The notes under the pieces: generated by a model
Databases searched by the model: none
What the model saw: only the letters and a program-made list of their open reading frames with translations
What the model was told of the DNA's origin: nothing
Program-made: the position numbers and the translations under genes
Assembly: GCF_000255705.1 (NCBI RefSeq)
Contig: NZ_JH636439.1
Location: 948,389 to 1,012,388 of the forward strand
From: Zavarzinella formosa DSM 19928
GTDB taxonomy: Bacteria; Planctomycetota; Planctomycetia; Gemmatales; Gemmataceae
Direction of reading: 5' to 3'
DNA length: 64,000 bases
Shown here: positions 52,266-62,167 of the stretch, one piece after another
How positions within the stretch are numbered: position 1 is the first letter of the stretch
Layout of the letters: each line of letters begins with the position of its first letter

Positions 52266-52555
52266 GTGTTTGATCTGCACGGCTATGCCAAGCGGCTGGT
52301 AATGAAACATTCCGGTCGGGCTACTGTTGATGTATCATCGAAAGACGGGAACCACACCCTGACGTTCTCAAATCGCGAGACAACTGAGAGGCGTGCTCCG
52401 TATGCCCTTGTTGGCATTTTCAACCAAGTTGCCCGCTGAATCGCATTTTTTGGCTACGAATTGAACACGGTCCTTTGGCTTTCGGCTTCGTAAATTGGAT
52501 TCAGCATGTTCAATATGTTTTTTATCCTCTCCTAACGGGAAAGTAACTGCTGGCG

Positions 52556-53911
52556 ATGACATCACCTTCGACGCCTCCAATTCCTGCCGAACCAACTTCT
52601 CCCCCAACCACGGGCCGCGAGGTCACAAGGCTCAAAGACCTTTCCGCGCAGCAGTGGAAGTCCGGGGCTGCCGCCTGGATGGGCTGGCTGTTCGATGGCC
52701 TCGACATGCACCTGTATGTGCTTATCGCGGCTCCGTTCGTGGCCGGTCTGCTTGGTGTTGCCGATCAGAAAGATCCGCAAGTTGGCTTTTATAGCTCGTG
52801 GATTCAGGCGGCTTTTCTTTTCGGCTGGGCCTTGGGCGGCGGCTTTTTCGGCCGGATCGCGGACCGGATCGGTCGCAGTCGGGCTCTGATGCTGACGATC
52901 TTGACTTATGCGATGTTCACCGGGCTGTCGTACTTCGCGCAGACATGGTGGCAGTTGATGATCTTCCGATTCCTGGCCGCCCTCGGGATCGGCGGGGAAT
53001 GGGCGGTCGGCGCCTCGCTGTTGTCAGAGACCTGGCCGCGCGCCTGGCGGCCGTGGATGGCGGCCGTTCTCCAGACGGCGGTGAATCTGGGGGTGATGCT
53101 CGCCGGGTTGGCGAATTTCTTGTTGCTTGGCTGGGCCGGTTATCCGCACCGCACGGTGTTTCTGGTCGGCGTGCTGCCGGCGTTCATTGTGTTGTGGATT
53201 CGCCGGGCCGTGCCGGAACCGGAGGAATGGCAGGGAGCCAAACAAAAAACCGGCCACGTTGAACCACGTTTTCTGGACCTGTTTCGCGGACCGGTTCGAC
53301 GAATCAGTGTGTTGACGCTGCTTGTGTGTTCATTTGCCCTCACGGCGCATTGGGCGTTTCTGTTTTGGTATTTGCAGCACTTGCGGAATCTGCCGGAATT
53401 GAACCAGTGGAATGACGCGGAGAAGAGTCAATTGGTCAGCCGGATCGTCTGGCTGGTCATCGGGTCATCGATTGTCGGCAATTTTCTGGCGGCCGCGCTG
53501 GCTCGCTGGCTCAAGTATCGGCGGGCCATTGCCTGCCTGTGTGTCGGGTATTTCCTGGCTCTGATGATGACCTATGGCACTCCGCTTGAACTCCGCGAAC
53601 TGTGGTATGGCCTTGCCGTGATCGGACTTTGTCAGGGAGTCTTCGGCCTGTTCACCATGTATCTGCCGCCTCTTTTCCCGACATTGTTGCGCACGACGGG
53701 AGCAGGTTTTTGTTACAACTTTGGCCGAATTGCCGCCGGAGTGGGCACGGTGTTGTTTGGGTTGTTCACCGAAGTGGGAGACTATCGGCTGGCGCTTTTC
53801 TACGCCGGATTCCTGTTCATCCCGGCGGCGGCGATCGCGCTGCTGATGCCGGAACCGCCTGACGAAGAGCCAGCCGTGCCAGTGAGCAAAGAGGAAGGGC
53901 GCGTCTCGTGA
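52556..53911 (+). CDS. MFS transporter (metabolite:H+ symporter type)
   Basis: 451 residues with about twelve membrane helices. The loop GGGFFGRIADRIGRSRAL is the MFS signature, followed by FRFLAALGIGGEWAVGASLL, typical of the sugar- and acid-transporting MHS/SHS families. The N-terminal 30 residues are Pro/Thr-rich. The next gene starts GTG inside its stop codon (GTGA), so transport and the next two enzymes are coupled. It probably imports the compound the operon uses. Confidence 0.9.
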   Translation: MTSPSTPPIPAEPTSPPTTGREVTRLKDLSAQQWKSGAAAWMGWLFDGLDMHLYVLIAAPFVAGLLGVADQKDPQVGFYSSWIQAAFLFGWALGGGFFGRIADRIGRSRALMLTILTYAMFTGLSYFAQTWWQLMIFRFLAALGIGGEWAVGASLLSETWPRAWRPWMAAVLQTAVNLGVMLAGLANFLLLGWAGYPHRTVFLVGVLPAFIVLWIRRAVPEPEEWQGAKQKTGHVEPRFLDLFRGPVRRISVLTLLVCSFALTAHWAFLFWYLQHLRNLPELNQWNDAEKSQLVSRIVWLVIGSSIVGNFLAAALARWLKYRRAIACLCVGYFLALMMTYGTPLELRELWYGLAVIGLCQGVFGLFTMYLPPLFPTLLRTTGAGFCYNFGRIAAGVGTVLFGLFTEVGDYRLALFYAGFLFIPAAAIALLMPEPPDEEPAVPVSKEEGRVS

Positions 53912-54918
53912 ACACCACATTCGATTCTCATGGGAATTGTCGGGAGTTTGGCTTCGAGGCCGACGACCATTGGGCGAAACGGCCCGCCGGGATCACATGG
54001 ACGGAAGTGGCTGCCGTGGCCGTCGATTCCAAAGACCGAATTTATGTTTTCAACCGGGGGGACCATCCGGTTCTTGTGTTTGACCTGGACGGCAATTTTC
54101 TTGCTTCGTGGGGAGAGGGGCTGTTCGTGCGGCCGCACGGTTTGACCATCGGCCCGGACGATGCCATCTATTGCACGGATGACTTGGGCCATGTGGTCCA
54201 CAAGTTTACCCCCGATGGCCGGCTACTGCTGACCTTGGGTGTGAAGGGGCAGCCTTCGGACACTGGTGCGACGAGCGTGGACTATCGCACGATTCGCCAT
54301 GCCGGCCCGCCTTTCCATTACCCGACGAATTTGGCTATTTCCCCGGAGGGAGATCTCTACATCACCGACGGATACGGCAACGCCCGCGTCCACAAGTTTT
54401 CCTCTGAAGGTCGGCTCTTGTTTTCATGGGGCGAGCCAGGCGCCGGATCGGGACAATTTCATGTGCCGCACGGCATTGCGGTGGATCGGCAGGGAACGGT
54501 ATTCGTGGCTGATCGTGAGAACAGCCGAATACAACTCTTTGCTCCGGATGGGCGGTATCTTTCCGAATGGACAGATGTGGTCCGGCCAAGTCAGATTTTT
54601 ATCGACCTCTCGGGTGATATCTATGTGGCCGAGCTGGGCTATCGCGCGGGGATGTGGCCGGGCACGAAACCCCCGAGTCCGGATTCGCCGGGTGGTCGTG
54701 TGAGCATTTTTGATCCGAACGGTCGGTTGCTTGCTCGCTGGGGTGGCGGCCGGAACCCCTGCTCACCCGGCGATTTCTTTGCCCCGCACGACATCTGCCT
54801 GGACTCTCGGGGTGACATTTATGTGACCGAAGTAACCTGGTCCGCAGGGGGCAACCGCGGATTGGTTCCGGCCGATTGTCACTCGCTTCAAAAGTTTGTT
54901 CGCAAGCAGGGAGACTGA
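53908..54918 (+). CDS. NHL-repeat beta-propeller protein (peptidylglycine lyase-like)
   Basis: 336 residues, GTG start overlapping the MFS stop. NHL repeats: VAVDSKDRIYVFNRGDHPVL, LTIGPDDAIYCTDDLGHVVH, LAISPEGDLYITDGYGNARV, IAVDRQGTVFVADRENSRIQ and ICLDSRGDIYVTEVTWSAG. The order resembles peptidyl-alpha-hydroxyglycine amidating lyases and related lactonase-like enzymes with His and Tyr at the metal centre. There is no signal peptide. A catalytic step on the imported compound is inference; a pure binding role is possible. Confidence 0.87.
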   Translation: MNTTFDSHGNCREFGFEADDHWAKRPAGITWTEVAAVAVDSKDRIYVFNRGDHPVLVFDLDGNFLASWGEGLFVRPHGLTIGPDDAIYCTDDLGHVVHKFTPDGRLLLTLGVKGQPSDTGATSVDYRTIRHAGPPFHYPTNLAISPEGDLYITDGYGNARVHKFSSEGRLLFSWGEPGAGSGQFHVPHGIAVDRQGTVFVADRENSRIQLFAPDGRYLSEWTDVVRPSQIFIDLSGDIYVAELGYRAGMWPGTKPPSPDSPGGRVSIFDPNGRLLARWGGGRNPCSPGDFFAPHDICLDSRGDIYVTEVTWSAGGNRGLVPADCHSLQKFVRKQGD

Positions 54919-54922
54919 CGCG

Positions 54923-56014
54923 ATGAAAGCCTGGCGATTCCACGGTTTCAGCGACATGCGACTGGACGACGTGCCGGAACCCAAGTGCGGGCCGGGCCAT
55001 GTGCTTGTCGAACCGCTTTGCGTGCAACCCAGCGTGACGGAGGCTCAACTCGCTTATGGCATCCCGACGCTGGCTTATGATCGGATCAAACGTCGATTGG
55101 AGACTTCGGCCCCAATACAGCTTTTCGGTCACGAGTTTTGTGCTCGCATTCTTGAAGTCGGTTTGGGAGTCGAAGGATTCCAACCCGGAGATCGTGTCGC
55201 CGCACGGGCCAAACTGCCCTGTGGCGACTGCCCGTTATGTCGCACGGAGCGAGGCGACCTGTGCCGCAAAGGCCCGGTGATCGGTTTCGATCTGCCGGGT
55301 TGTTTTGCCGAACGGGCAATCCTTCCGGCCATTTCACTCGTGAAGGTGGATGATCGCATCTCGGACAGCGAGGCCGCCTGCCTGCAATCGTTGAGCGACA
55401 GCGTTGCCGCCGTCGAGACCGCTCAATTGAAAATCGCGGACACCGTGGTGATTTTCGGCCAGGGAAGCATGGGATTGGAATGTTTGCAGATTGCCAGATT
55501 GAGCGGCGCCGGCTTGATAATCACCGTGGATGTTCGTGACGAGGCATGTGAAATGTCCCGTCAACTCGGGGCCGATCATGCGCTCAACGCGCGTTCGGTT
55601 GATGTGGTTTCCGCGATCCGCGACCTGACCGGAGGAATCGGGGCTGATGTGGTTTTCGAGTGCGCCGGCGGCAGTCCGAAACAGGGGCTTGCCGGTCACC
55701 AGTCGCTCTTGCAAGCCATCGACGCGGTACGCTCCGGGGGCAAAATCATCGGAGTATCTTGGTTCGGCGGCCCGCTGGAACTCAATATCGATTTGTTCCG
55801 TGAGCGCAGCCTGCGATATCTCTTCCCGGATGTCAGCACCCGAGGGCATCTTGAGCATACGGTGCGGTTGGCGGCCACGGGCCGTGTGCGTCTGACGCCC
55901 ACGATTGGCCATATTCTCCACGGAATCGAATCCGTCCCGAAGGCGTTTGAGATCACGGCGAACAAGGGGCGATACAAGGCGATCAATCCGGCTCAGGTAT
56001 TGATGCGTCTTTGA
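54923..56014 (+). CDS. Zinc-dependent medium-chain alcohol dehydrogenase
   Basis: 363 residues from ATG at 54923 (GGGAGA upstream, four bases after the NHL stop). FGHEFCARILEVG holds the catalytic-zinc His-Glu, LPCGDCPLCRTERGDLC the four structural-zinc cysteines, VVIFGQGSMGLECLQIA the NAD(P) loop and VDVRDEACEMSRQLGADHAL the cofactor-selecting Asp for NAD. It oxidises an alcohol or polyol, presumably delivered by the MFS protein. It converges with the giant metalloprotease gene (17-base gap). Confidence 0.9.
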   Translation: MKAWRFHGFSDMRLDDVPEPKCGPGHVLVEPLCVQPSVTEAQLAYGIPTLAYDRIKRRLETSAPIQLFGHEFCARILEVGLGVEGFQPGDRVAARAKLPCGDCPLCRTERGDLCRKGPVIGFDLPGCFAERAILPAISLVKVDDRISDSEAACLQSLSDSVAAVETAQLKIADTVVIFGQGSMGLECLQIARLSGAGLIITVDVRDEACEMSRQLGADHALNARSVDVVSAIRDLTGGIGADVVFECAGGSPKQGLAGHQSLLQAIDAVRSGGKIIGVSWFGGPLELNIDLFRERSLRYLFPDVSTRGHLEHTVRLAATGRVRLTPTIGHILHGIESVPKAFEITANKGRYKAINPAQVLMRL

Positions 56015-56031
56015 CCGATTTTGATCTGCAT

Positions 56032-59000
56032 TTACGCCCAAGTCAGCATGGGGGCGCTGTTAACGGCCACGGTCGCGGTTTCAATGGCCGCACTGTAAGC
56101 GGTTGAACCGGCGGTGGTGATTTGGCCCGCCGCCAACCCGTCGCTTTGGTCCCATGCCTTGTATTTGATCGTTGCCGAGCCGACAAACCCGTTATTAGGC
56201 ACGAAACGAATCTTGTCTGTTGATTTCAGCAACAACGCATGATTCGACGAGACAATGCCGAGCGATACCCAACTTCCGTCGTCCAGCGAATATTCCCATG
56301 TCCCGTTCTTGTTGTCGGCCGCCGTGATGGCGATCCCGGCAACAGTCCCGGCATCCGCATCAGTCACGGCGGAACCGAGCAAACTTCCCGAACTGACTCC
56401 GGTTGATTGGGAATCGTTCTTCGCCACCGAAGAGAGTTGAACATTCGGCGTCGTGTCAAGCACCGGCCGGTCGTTATTGCTGTTCACGGTGATGGTCGCC
56501 GATTCCGTGGCGGCGCTGACGGACTTGCTCCCGGTCAAAGAGCCAAAAACGCCCGCTTGCCCGGTCGTCTGGTCCCAAGCCCGGTAGGTGAGCGTTTCGA
56601 CACCGACAAAAGAGGGCTTGGGAATGAAGCGGATCAAATCGTCCGGCCGCAGAAACATTGCTTGGGATGAACTCGAAGCGGAGAGCGGGTTCCACGTCGA
56701 TTCACCGGCGAGTTGGAATTCCCAGACGCCGTGCGTTGAAGGAGCTTTGATGACAGCGATGCCCTGTTCGGCCCCGGCATCCGGGTCGGTCACGGCGGTG
56801 CCGAGGAGACTCCGCACGTTGTTGCCCGCCGGGTCGACCGTGTTGGGGGCGATCTTCGTGAAGGTCGGTTTTGGCAAGATGTTCAACACAGGGGGATCGT
56901 TGACCGGAATGATGGTGATACTGGCCGATTTCTCAGCGATGCTGAAGGGGCTGCTTCCCCCGATGGTGTCCGGCAAGGAGAGATTGGCAAAATAACCCGC
57001 CGTTCCACGGGTGCGATTCCAAGCCCGGTAAGTGATGGTGGCTTCGCCATTGAAATTCGCATTGGGCAGATAGCGAATCTTGTCCGTGTTGTTAAGGAGC
57101 AGGGCGGAGGCCGTCGAAACATCTCCAATGGCTTTCCACGTTTTTCCGCTGTTGGTCGAAAACTGCCACACACCGGTTGTCGTTCCGGTCAATCCCGAGA
57201 TGGCCACTCCGTTTGTCGATCCGCCGAGTAGCGTTGAAACCAAATCTCCTGTCGGTTTGCTGTCTTCCAAGATGGCGGTGAGGGAGACTGCCGGAGTGAT
57301 ATTGAGGAGCGGGGCAACGCTTGCGGGAGCGGCCGCCACCGAGGAAATGCTCAGGGTTGCCGTTTCCACGCCAGCGCTAAAGTCCGTGCCGGCATTGCTG
57401 TTTGTTGTGGTTCCGGGTTCGCCGATGGTACGGTCCCAAGCCTTGTAGGAGAGCGTGATGGTGCGGATTGAACTGCCGGTCGTAGGCCGGAAGCGGAGGC
57501 GATCCGTCGGGCCAAGGAGGAATGCGGAGGAAGCCGAGACGTTTGGCAATCGCGTCCAATCGGTATCACCCGCCAATTGATATTCCCAAACGCCGCCAGT
57601 TTTGCCGAACGCCGTGACGGCCAATCCGGGAGGGGCAATGCCATCCACATCCGTGACGGTTGATCCCAAGATGGCGGAGACGGTGTCGCCCGTCGGATCG
57701 GTATCGGCCGGGGAAACAGTCGTCAAAATCGTGTTCGAGAGGGTATCCAGTACCGGCCGGTCATTGACCGGCGAAACAACAGTGAAGAGATAATCGACTC
57801 CTGAACTAAAAGCGGTGCCCCCTCCCTGACTGTCGGGAGAGCTGAGATCAACGACCCCGCCGGCCACGCCAGCCGATTGATCCCAGGCGTGATAGGTGAG
57901 GTAGACCTCTCCCGATTGGTTGGCGGCCGGAATGAATCGCACGAGGTCGGTGCTGCGGAGCAATCGAGCCGTCGACGGACTGATTGTGTCGAATGAAACC
58001 CAAGACCGCCCGGCGTTGATGGAGAACTGCCAAGTTCCCGACAAGTCACCATCGGAACCGACGACGGCGATCCCGCGCTTGGCGTTTGGGTCCAGATCGG
58101 AGATGACGGTTCCGGGCAATCCCGAAAGGACGCCGCCGCCGGATTTGGCGTCTTCCAGAATCGACGAGAAGATGCCCGCCACCCGGATGGTGGCCGTCCG
58201 AGTGGCGGCACTGAATGCCGATGAACCGCCGACATTATTGATGAGATTGGCCGTGCTTCCCGCCGTGCCTGATGTCTGGTCCCAAGCGTGGTAGGTTAGT
58301 GTGGCCGTGCCGGTGTGGTTGGAGTTAGACACAAAACGGACAAAATCGTCATCCTGAAGAAGTCGGGCAGCCGATTCGCTGACCTGGCCAAGATTCAGCC
58401 ACGTTTGTCCCTTGTCTTCAGAAAATTGCCATTGGCCGTTGGAGGTGTCCGCGGTGGTAATGGCGATGCCAAGACGGGTTCCCTCGTCGGGATCGCTCAT
58501 GAAGGCCGTTGCGAAATCGCCGACCCTAGTTCCCGGCGAACTTGTGCTGCCGAGGGCAACCGGATTAAGCATGGAAGAACCCGACACACTTACCTCGGGA
58601 GCCCGGTTGATCCCGACGTAAATCTTGAATGTCTGTACGTCGCTGATGGGCACGCCGCCGTTGGCTGTTCCACCGTCGTCTGCCAACAGAACTGTCACCA
58701 TGGCCACTCCGGACACGCCATCGGCCGGTGTGAAGGTCAGTGTCCCGTCGAAGGAGATTATCGGTTGCGTCAAGAACAATCCGTTTGCATCATTCGAGAG
58801 CAAGAAGGAGAGCGTTTGCCCTGATTCGTCCGGGGGGCCACTGAGAAGGGCCGTCGCCCAATTGGGGATGGTTTGTCCCTCTGCATTGCTCCCTGCATAA
58901 ATATCCGGTCCTTTGGTGAAACTCGGGGCATCGTTCACCGGATTAACGGTGATGGTAAACGTCCGGGAAAAGGTATTCACGCCGCCGTTGGCGGTTCCCC

Positions 59001-61032
59001 CGTTGTCCGTGACGGTCACGGTGATTTTGGCTGATCCGGAGTGATCGCCAAACGGGGTGAAGGACAGGTTTCCATCGGCCGAGACAACGGGGTTTGCGAT
59101 CAGTCCGGGGTTGTCTGAACTGGCCGATACGGTGACGGTTTGATTTTCGCCGCCTCCGGGCGTGATCCCAGTAAGAAGCACGGTTTGGAGGCCGGCGTCC
59201 TCATTAAGGCCAAGGTCGCCTATTACATTCAGCGTTGGCGGGTCGTTCACCGCGATGATGTTCAGGCTCAGGCTCGCCGGGTCGCTGACAGTATTAGTGG
59301 TGTCCCAAACTTGGAAGCTCAGGTTTCGTTTGCCCGTGGTGGGATTATCCGAGAGGTTGCGATAGACAATGGAACGCAACGCCGTCTGATACGCCGCAAC
59401 GGAAGCCATGCCGGAAAGAGTGAGAACGCCGTTGCTGAAATTGCCGGTAATGCCCGATTGATTGTTGAACAAAAGCTGGTCTTCGCCCGCGACGAAATTG
59501 TTGATTGTGACAACTGCCTGATTCAAATTGGTGTCTGCCGAGACAAGCGACACGGCAGACAGGACGAAGTCATCCTGATTTTCGAGATAGTCCGAGGTGG
59601 TTTGCGGAACTCCGCTGAGTGAAAACGATTCCGGCACCGTGCCGGTGATGGTGTATTGGCCGAGACTCCCGTAATCGCTGTAGCCCGTGGTGGTCACATT
59701 CCCGACGCCAACGCCGTCAATGACCAGATAATAAGTTCCCGGCGTGGTGATGGTCGCGGAGATGAAGGCGTTTAGCGTGTCCTGGGGATCGGAGACGATG
59801 GAAAAACTTCCGTCTGCATTTCGCAATTCAGCCCGGATGTCCAAATTCGGCGAGTTCACCCATGGCTCGAAGTCAAAGGAGACTTGTCCGGCCCCAGTGG
59901 TGAAGCGATAAACGTCCACATCCGTTGTTTGTTCGATCACGCCGCTAATACTTAGGTTGTTCGAGGTCACACCGACCGGCGTGGCGGTGGCGACCGTGTT
60001 TCCGGCGTCATCCGGCCGATAGCCGAAATTGTTCGCTGTATTGGTGATGATGCTCAGGTCATCTTGGGTTTCGTTGGCGTCGGCATACTCGCCCTTGCTC
60101 CACTGCACGAGCTGCTTGCCGTAACCGACCCCCATGATCGGCGCCCAGCTTGGCGTGTTGTTGCCGGAAGTTCCCGTGTAATAGGCCTGAACAGAAGTTC
60201 CGTCGTGGCTCAGACCGAGGGTATGGCCGACCTCGTGGGAAATCGCCTCGGCGATGTAACCTTCGTTGTTTGGTCCCAGATTGCTGGAAAAGATATAGCA
60301 AGTGGTGTCCGTGCCGGTTTTAAAGGATGGCAGATAGGCAATGCCGCCGACCTTTCCGAAAGTAGGCCTTGCCCATGCGTCGTCCGGCGTAATCACGACG
60401 CGAATGCCCCAAGATGTGTCGCCGTCTCCGGAATAAGTCAGTCCGGCCAAGCCGGGGTCTTCCGTGGTGACATCCACGTCGAACGGGCTGTAGTCTTCCA
60501 TCACCCGTTGCCAGATCTTTTGGATGCGGTCTTGCTCGTTGGTCGAAAAATCGGTGTTGGTTCCCTCGAAATTGAAGGCTGATGTCGTGAAGGCCGCCCC
60601 GCCGGTGGCGTCAGTGTTCCACCATGTCCCGCTGGTGGTGTGACCGGTGAAATCAAGATAGATCTTCCGGGTCGCCTCCGGGCGACTGTGGAGCGTGAAG
60701 GTCTGTCCCGGATACGGAAGAACTCCGGATGCGCTGGCGGCCTCCGGGCCGACGAGCGCGGCCATCGCGGGAATCGCGCAGGCGATGTTTCCGCTTTCCA
60801 TCCGACGTTGAACACACATCGGGCAATTGCAACCGGGGCCGTGGACGGTGGGTTGAGGTCCGACCACCGCCGGAGTCTCCACGGGCACGACCACCGGCGC
60901 CGGGGAATCAAAGGGGTTGACCGCATTGCACATCACGCGGGATTCCAGCATTTCCAATCGGAGTTGTCGCGTGGCGAGAGGACGTTGCTGATTTCGAGAG
61001 ATCGGAGATTTATCACGGGGCATAGGGCACAT
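56032..61032 (-). CDS. Giant exported metalloprotease-adhesin with tandem Ig-like repeats
   Basis: About 1,666 residues from ATG at 61032; GTG at 61044 or ATG at 61023 are alternatives. The N-terminus is basic with LRLEMLESRVMCNAV (export motif, last part altered). CNCPMC is a small Cys cluster near residue 70. The M10/M12-like peptidase (about 95-330) has the intact zinc site HEVGHTLGLSHDG and the Met-turn PIMGVGYG. A PPC beta domain follows (about 350-455), then cadherin/tandem-95 type domains, and from about 820 six related repeats of 130-150 residues, each with a WQFS or WEYQ strand, a SARLL-x-DxVRF-x-P strand and YHAWDQTSGTAG-like end. Secreted and probably surface-held. Confidence 0.9.
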   Translation of the reverse strand: MCPMPRDKSPISRNQQRPLATRQLRLEMLESRVMCNAVNPFDSPAPVVVPVETPAVVGPQPTVHGPGCNCPMCVQRRMESGNIACAIPAMAALVGPEAASASGVLPYPGQTFTLHSRPEATRKIYLDFTGHTTSGTWWNTDATGGAAFTTSAFNFEGTNTDFSTNEQDRIQKIWQRVMEDYSPFDVDVTTEDPGLAGLTYSGDGDTSWGIRVVITPDDAWARPTFGKVGGIAYLPSFKTGTDTTCYIFSSNLGPNNEGYIAEAISHEVGHTLGLSHDGTSVQAYYTGTSGNNTPSWAPIMGVGYGKQLVQWSKGEYADANETQDDLSIITNTANNFGYRPDDAGNTVATATPVGVTSNNLSISGVIEQTTDVDVYRFTTGAGQVSFDFEPWVNSPNLDIRAELRNADGSFSIVSDPQDTLNAFISATITTPGTYYLVIDGVGVGNVTTTGYSDYGSLGQYTITGTVPESFSLSGVPQTTSDYLENQDDFVLSAVSLVSADTNLNQAVVTINNFVAGEDQLLFNNQSGITGNFSNGVLTLSGMASVAAYQTALRSIVYRNLSDNPTTGKRNLSFQVWDTTNTVSDPASLSLNIIAVNDPPTLNVIGDLGLNEDAGLQTVLLTGITPGGGENQTVTVSASSDNPGLIANPVVSADGNLSFTPFGDHSGSAKITVTVTDNGGTANGGVNTFSRTFTITVNPVNDAPSFTKGPDIYAGSNAEGQTIPNWATALLSGPPDESGQTLSFLLSNDANGLFLTQPIISFDGTLTFTPADGVSGVAMVTVLLADDGGTANGGVPISDVQTFKIYVGINRAPEVSVSGSSMLNPVALGSTSSPGTRVGDFATAFMSDPDEGTRLGIAITTADTSNGQWQFSEDKGQTWLNLGQVSESAARLLQDDDFVRFVSNSNHTGTATLTYHAWDQTSGTAGSTANLINNVGGSSAFSAATRTATIRVAGIFSSILEDAKSGGGVLSGLPGTVISDLDPNAKRGIAVVGSDGDLSGTWQFSINAGRSWVSFDTISPSTARLLRSTDLVRFIPAANQSGEVYLTYHAWDQSAGVAGGVVDLSSPDSQGGGTAFSSGVDYLFTVVSPVNDRPVLDTLSNTILTTVSPADTDPTGDTVSAILGSTVTDVDGIAPPGLAVTAFGKTGGVWEYQLAGDTDWTRLPNVSASSAFLLGPTDRLRFRPTTGSSIRTITLSYKAWDRTIGEPGTTTNSNAGTDFSAGVETATLSISSVAAAPASVAPLLNITPAVSLTAILEDSKPTGDLVSTLLGGSTNGVAISGLTGTTTGVWQFSTNSGKTWKAIGDVSTASALLLNNTDKIRYLPNANFNGEATITYRAWNRTRGTAGYFANLSLPDTIGGSSPFSIAEKSASITIIPVNDPPVLNILPKPTFTKIAPNTVDPAGNNVRSLLGTAVTDPDAGAEQGIAVIKAPSTHGVWEFQLAGESTWNPLSASSSSQAMFLRPDDLIRFIPKPSFVGVETLTYRAWDQTTGQAGVFGSLTGSKSVSAATESATITVNSNNDRPVLDTTPNVQLSSVAKNDSQSTGVSSGSLLGSAVTDADAGTVAGIAITAADNKNGTWEYSLDDGSWVSLGIVSSNHALLLKSTDKIRFVPNNGFVGSATIKYKAWDQSDGLAAGQITTAGSTAYSAAIETATVAVNSAPMLTWA

Positions 61033-61456
61033 TCGGGAACGCACTTAAACCAAGTGCAAAACCCTAGGTGATGATTGTGCCGGTTATGCCGTCAATAACG
61101 GTCGTGCCGAATTGAATGATTGAAACGGGATCACGCCTCCCGATAAATTGCGCGTTGGCTCTTACCAGCCTACGACTCGGTAAATTGAGAAGATTTTGAG
61201 GGCGAGACGCCTGGTTGAAAATCTCCGGCCGGTGAGGTCGATAAGATCATGGCAGACAAATGAATTGACTGATTGACCTCAATTTCAACGGTGGAAATCT
61301 GTGAAAATAACAGCTTGATTAGGAAGAAGTGACAACGAATTTAGTCGTTAATGAGAGGTAGAATAATTGGCGATTCATTCGCAAACACGGATGTTTGTAT
61401 CGCCTGCTTAACTGATGTGAAATAGCCCTTCATGCGGTCATGATCCGGGGGCTGTT

Positions 61457-61486
61457 TGAGCAGGCGGGTGATGATCCGTCTGCTCA
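61457..61486. other. Strong hairpin in the gene-free region
   Basis: TGAGCAGGCGG (61457-61467) pairs with CCGTCTGCTCA (61476-61486) over eleven positions, one of them a G-T wobble, around GTGATGAT. It has no T-run, so it looks like an RNA structure element or protein site rather than a terminator. Confidence 0.5.
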
Positions 61487-61787
61487 GCCTGGACGCACCG
61501 ACTCTGGGTTGGACGAATTTGTGTTGTCCCCCTGAGTCATCGAAGCCCTTGCCGGGAACTTGCCTGAAAATCGATGTGAGGGAAAGATTCTCAGAAACCG
61601 GTCAGTGGTGATTATTGCCGAAACAAGAACATTTTGGCTTCACGGGCGCCAAAGCCCATCGGCGTTTGTAAACGGCATGGCATCTTCAAATCGCCAAAGC
61701 ACACATCGCTGCCACTGATACGATTCTTGATGCTTTTGAGCTTTCATTTGCCCACGCTGAAGTCATTTGCAGATCAGGTTGAGACTC

Positions 61788-61811
61788 GCACTCTTCGGAG
61801 TGCTCTTTTTT
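61788..61811 (+). terminator. Rho-independent terminator with UUCG tetraloop
   Basis: GCACTC-TTCG-GAGTGC followed by TCTTTTTT. The C(UUCG)G loop is the exceptionally stable tetraloop, and the T-run is only on this strand, so it ends rightward transcription. No coding gene precedes it on this strand for more than 5 kb, so a non-coding transcript is implied. Confidence 0.75.
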
Positions 61812-62140
61812 GTCGCATCTGCCGAGCCTCTCTTGAAGAAATTCCGATCAATCCTGCGACCTGCTGAAGAGGTTTTGGAACTTTTGTGTTTTGAGAAATG
61901 TCAAATAAAGAAATCGTAGATCAAAACAAGAAGATTCACGCATGACAATAATTTGATTTTCCTCCAAAAACTTTTCACACAATTGCCGGAACAACCGCTA
62001 TAAAAGCGTGAGTCATTAAAGAATTGCCACCCAACATACCACCACAATGGATGACTTCTGCCTGAAAGATGTCCATGTCGTTAGACAACATGTTTCGGAA
62101 TGGATTTCCTGAATTGTTCTCAAGGCTGATTCCTCTGGCC

Positions 62141-62167
62141 CGAAAACGGGATTATGACCCGTTTTCG
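62141..62167. promoter_or_regulatory. Palindrome upstream of the last gene
   Basis: CGAAAACGGG and CCCGTTTTCG, ten perfect pairs around ATTATGA, 391 bases before the start of the propeller protein gene. It could be an operator or a weak terminator. Confidence 0.4.

Noticed and set aside
61400-61811. rnpB, tmRNA, 6S or SRP RNA in the gene-free region
   Set aside because: Core conserved segments of rnpB, tmRNA and SRP RNA were not found by eye; 6S cannot be excluded but no central bubble was recognised.
61634-61867. 77-codon frame spanning the terminator
   Set aside because: No resemblance to any family, no ribosome site, and it runs through the rho-independent terminator.
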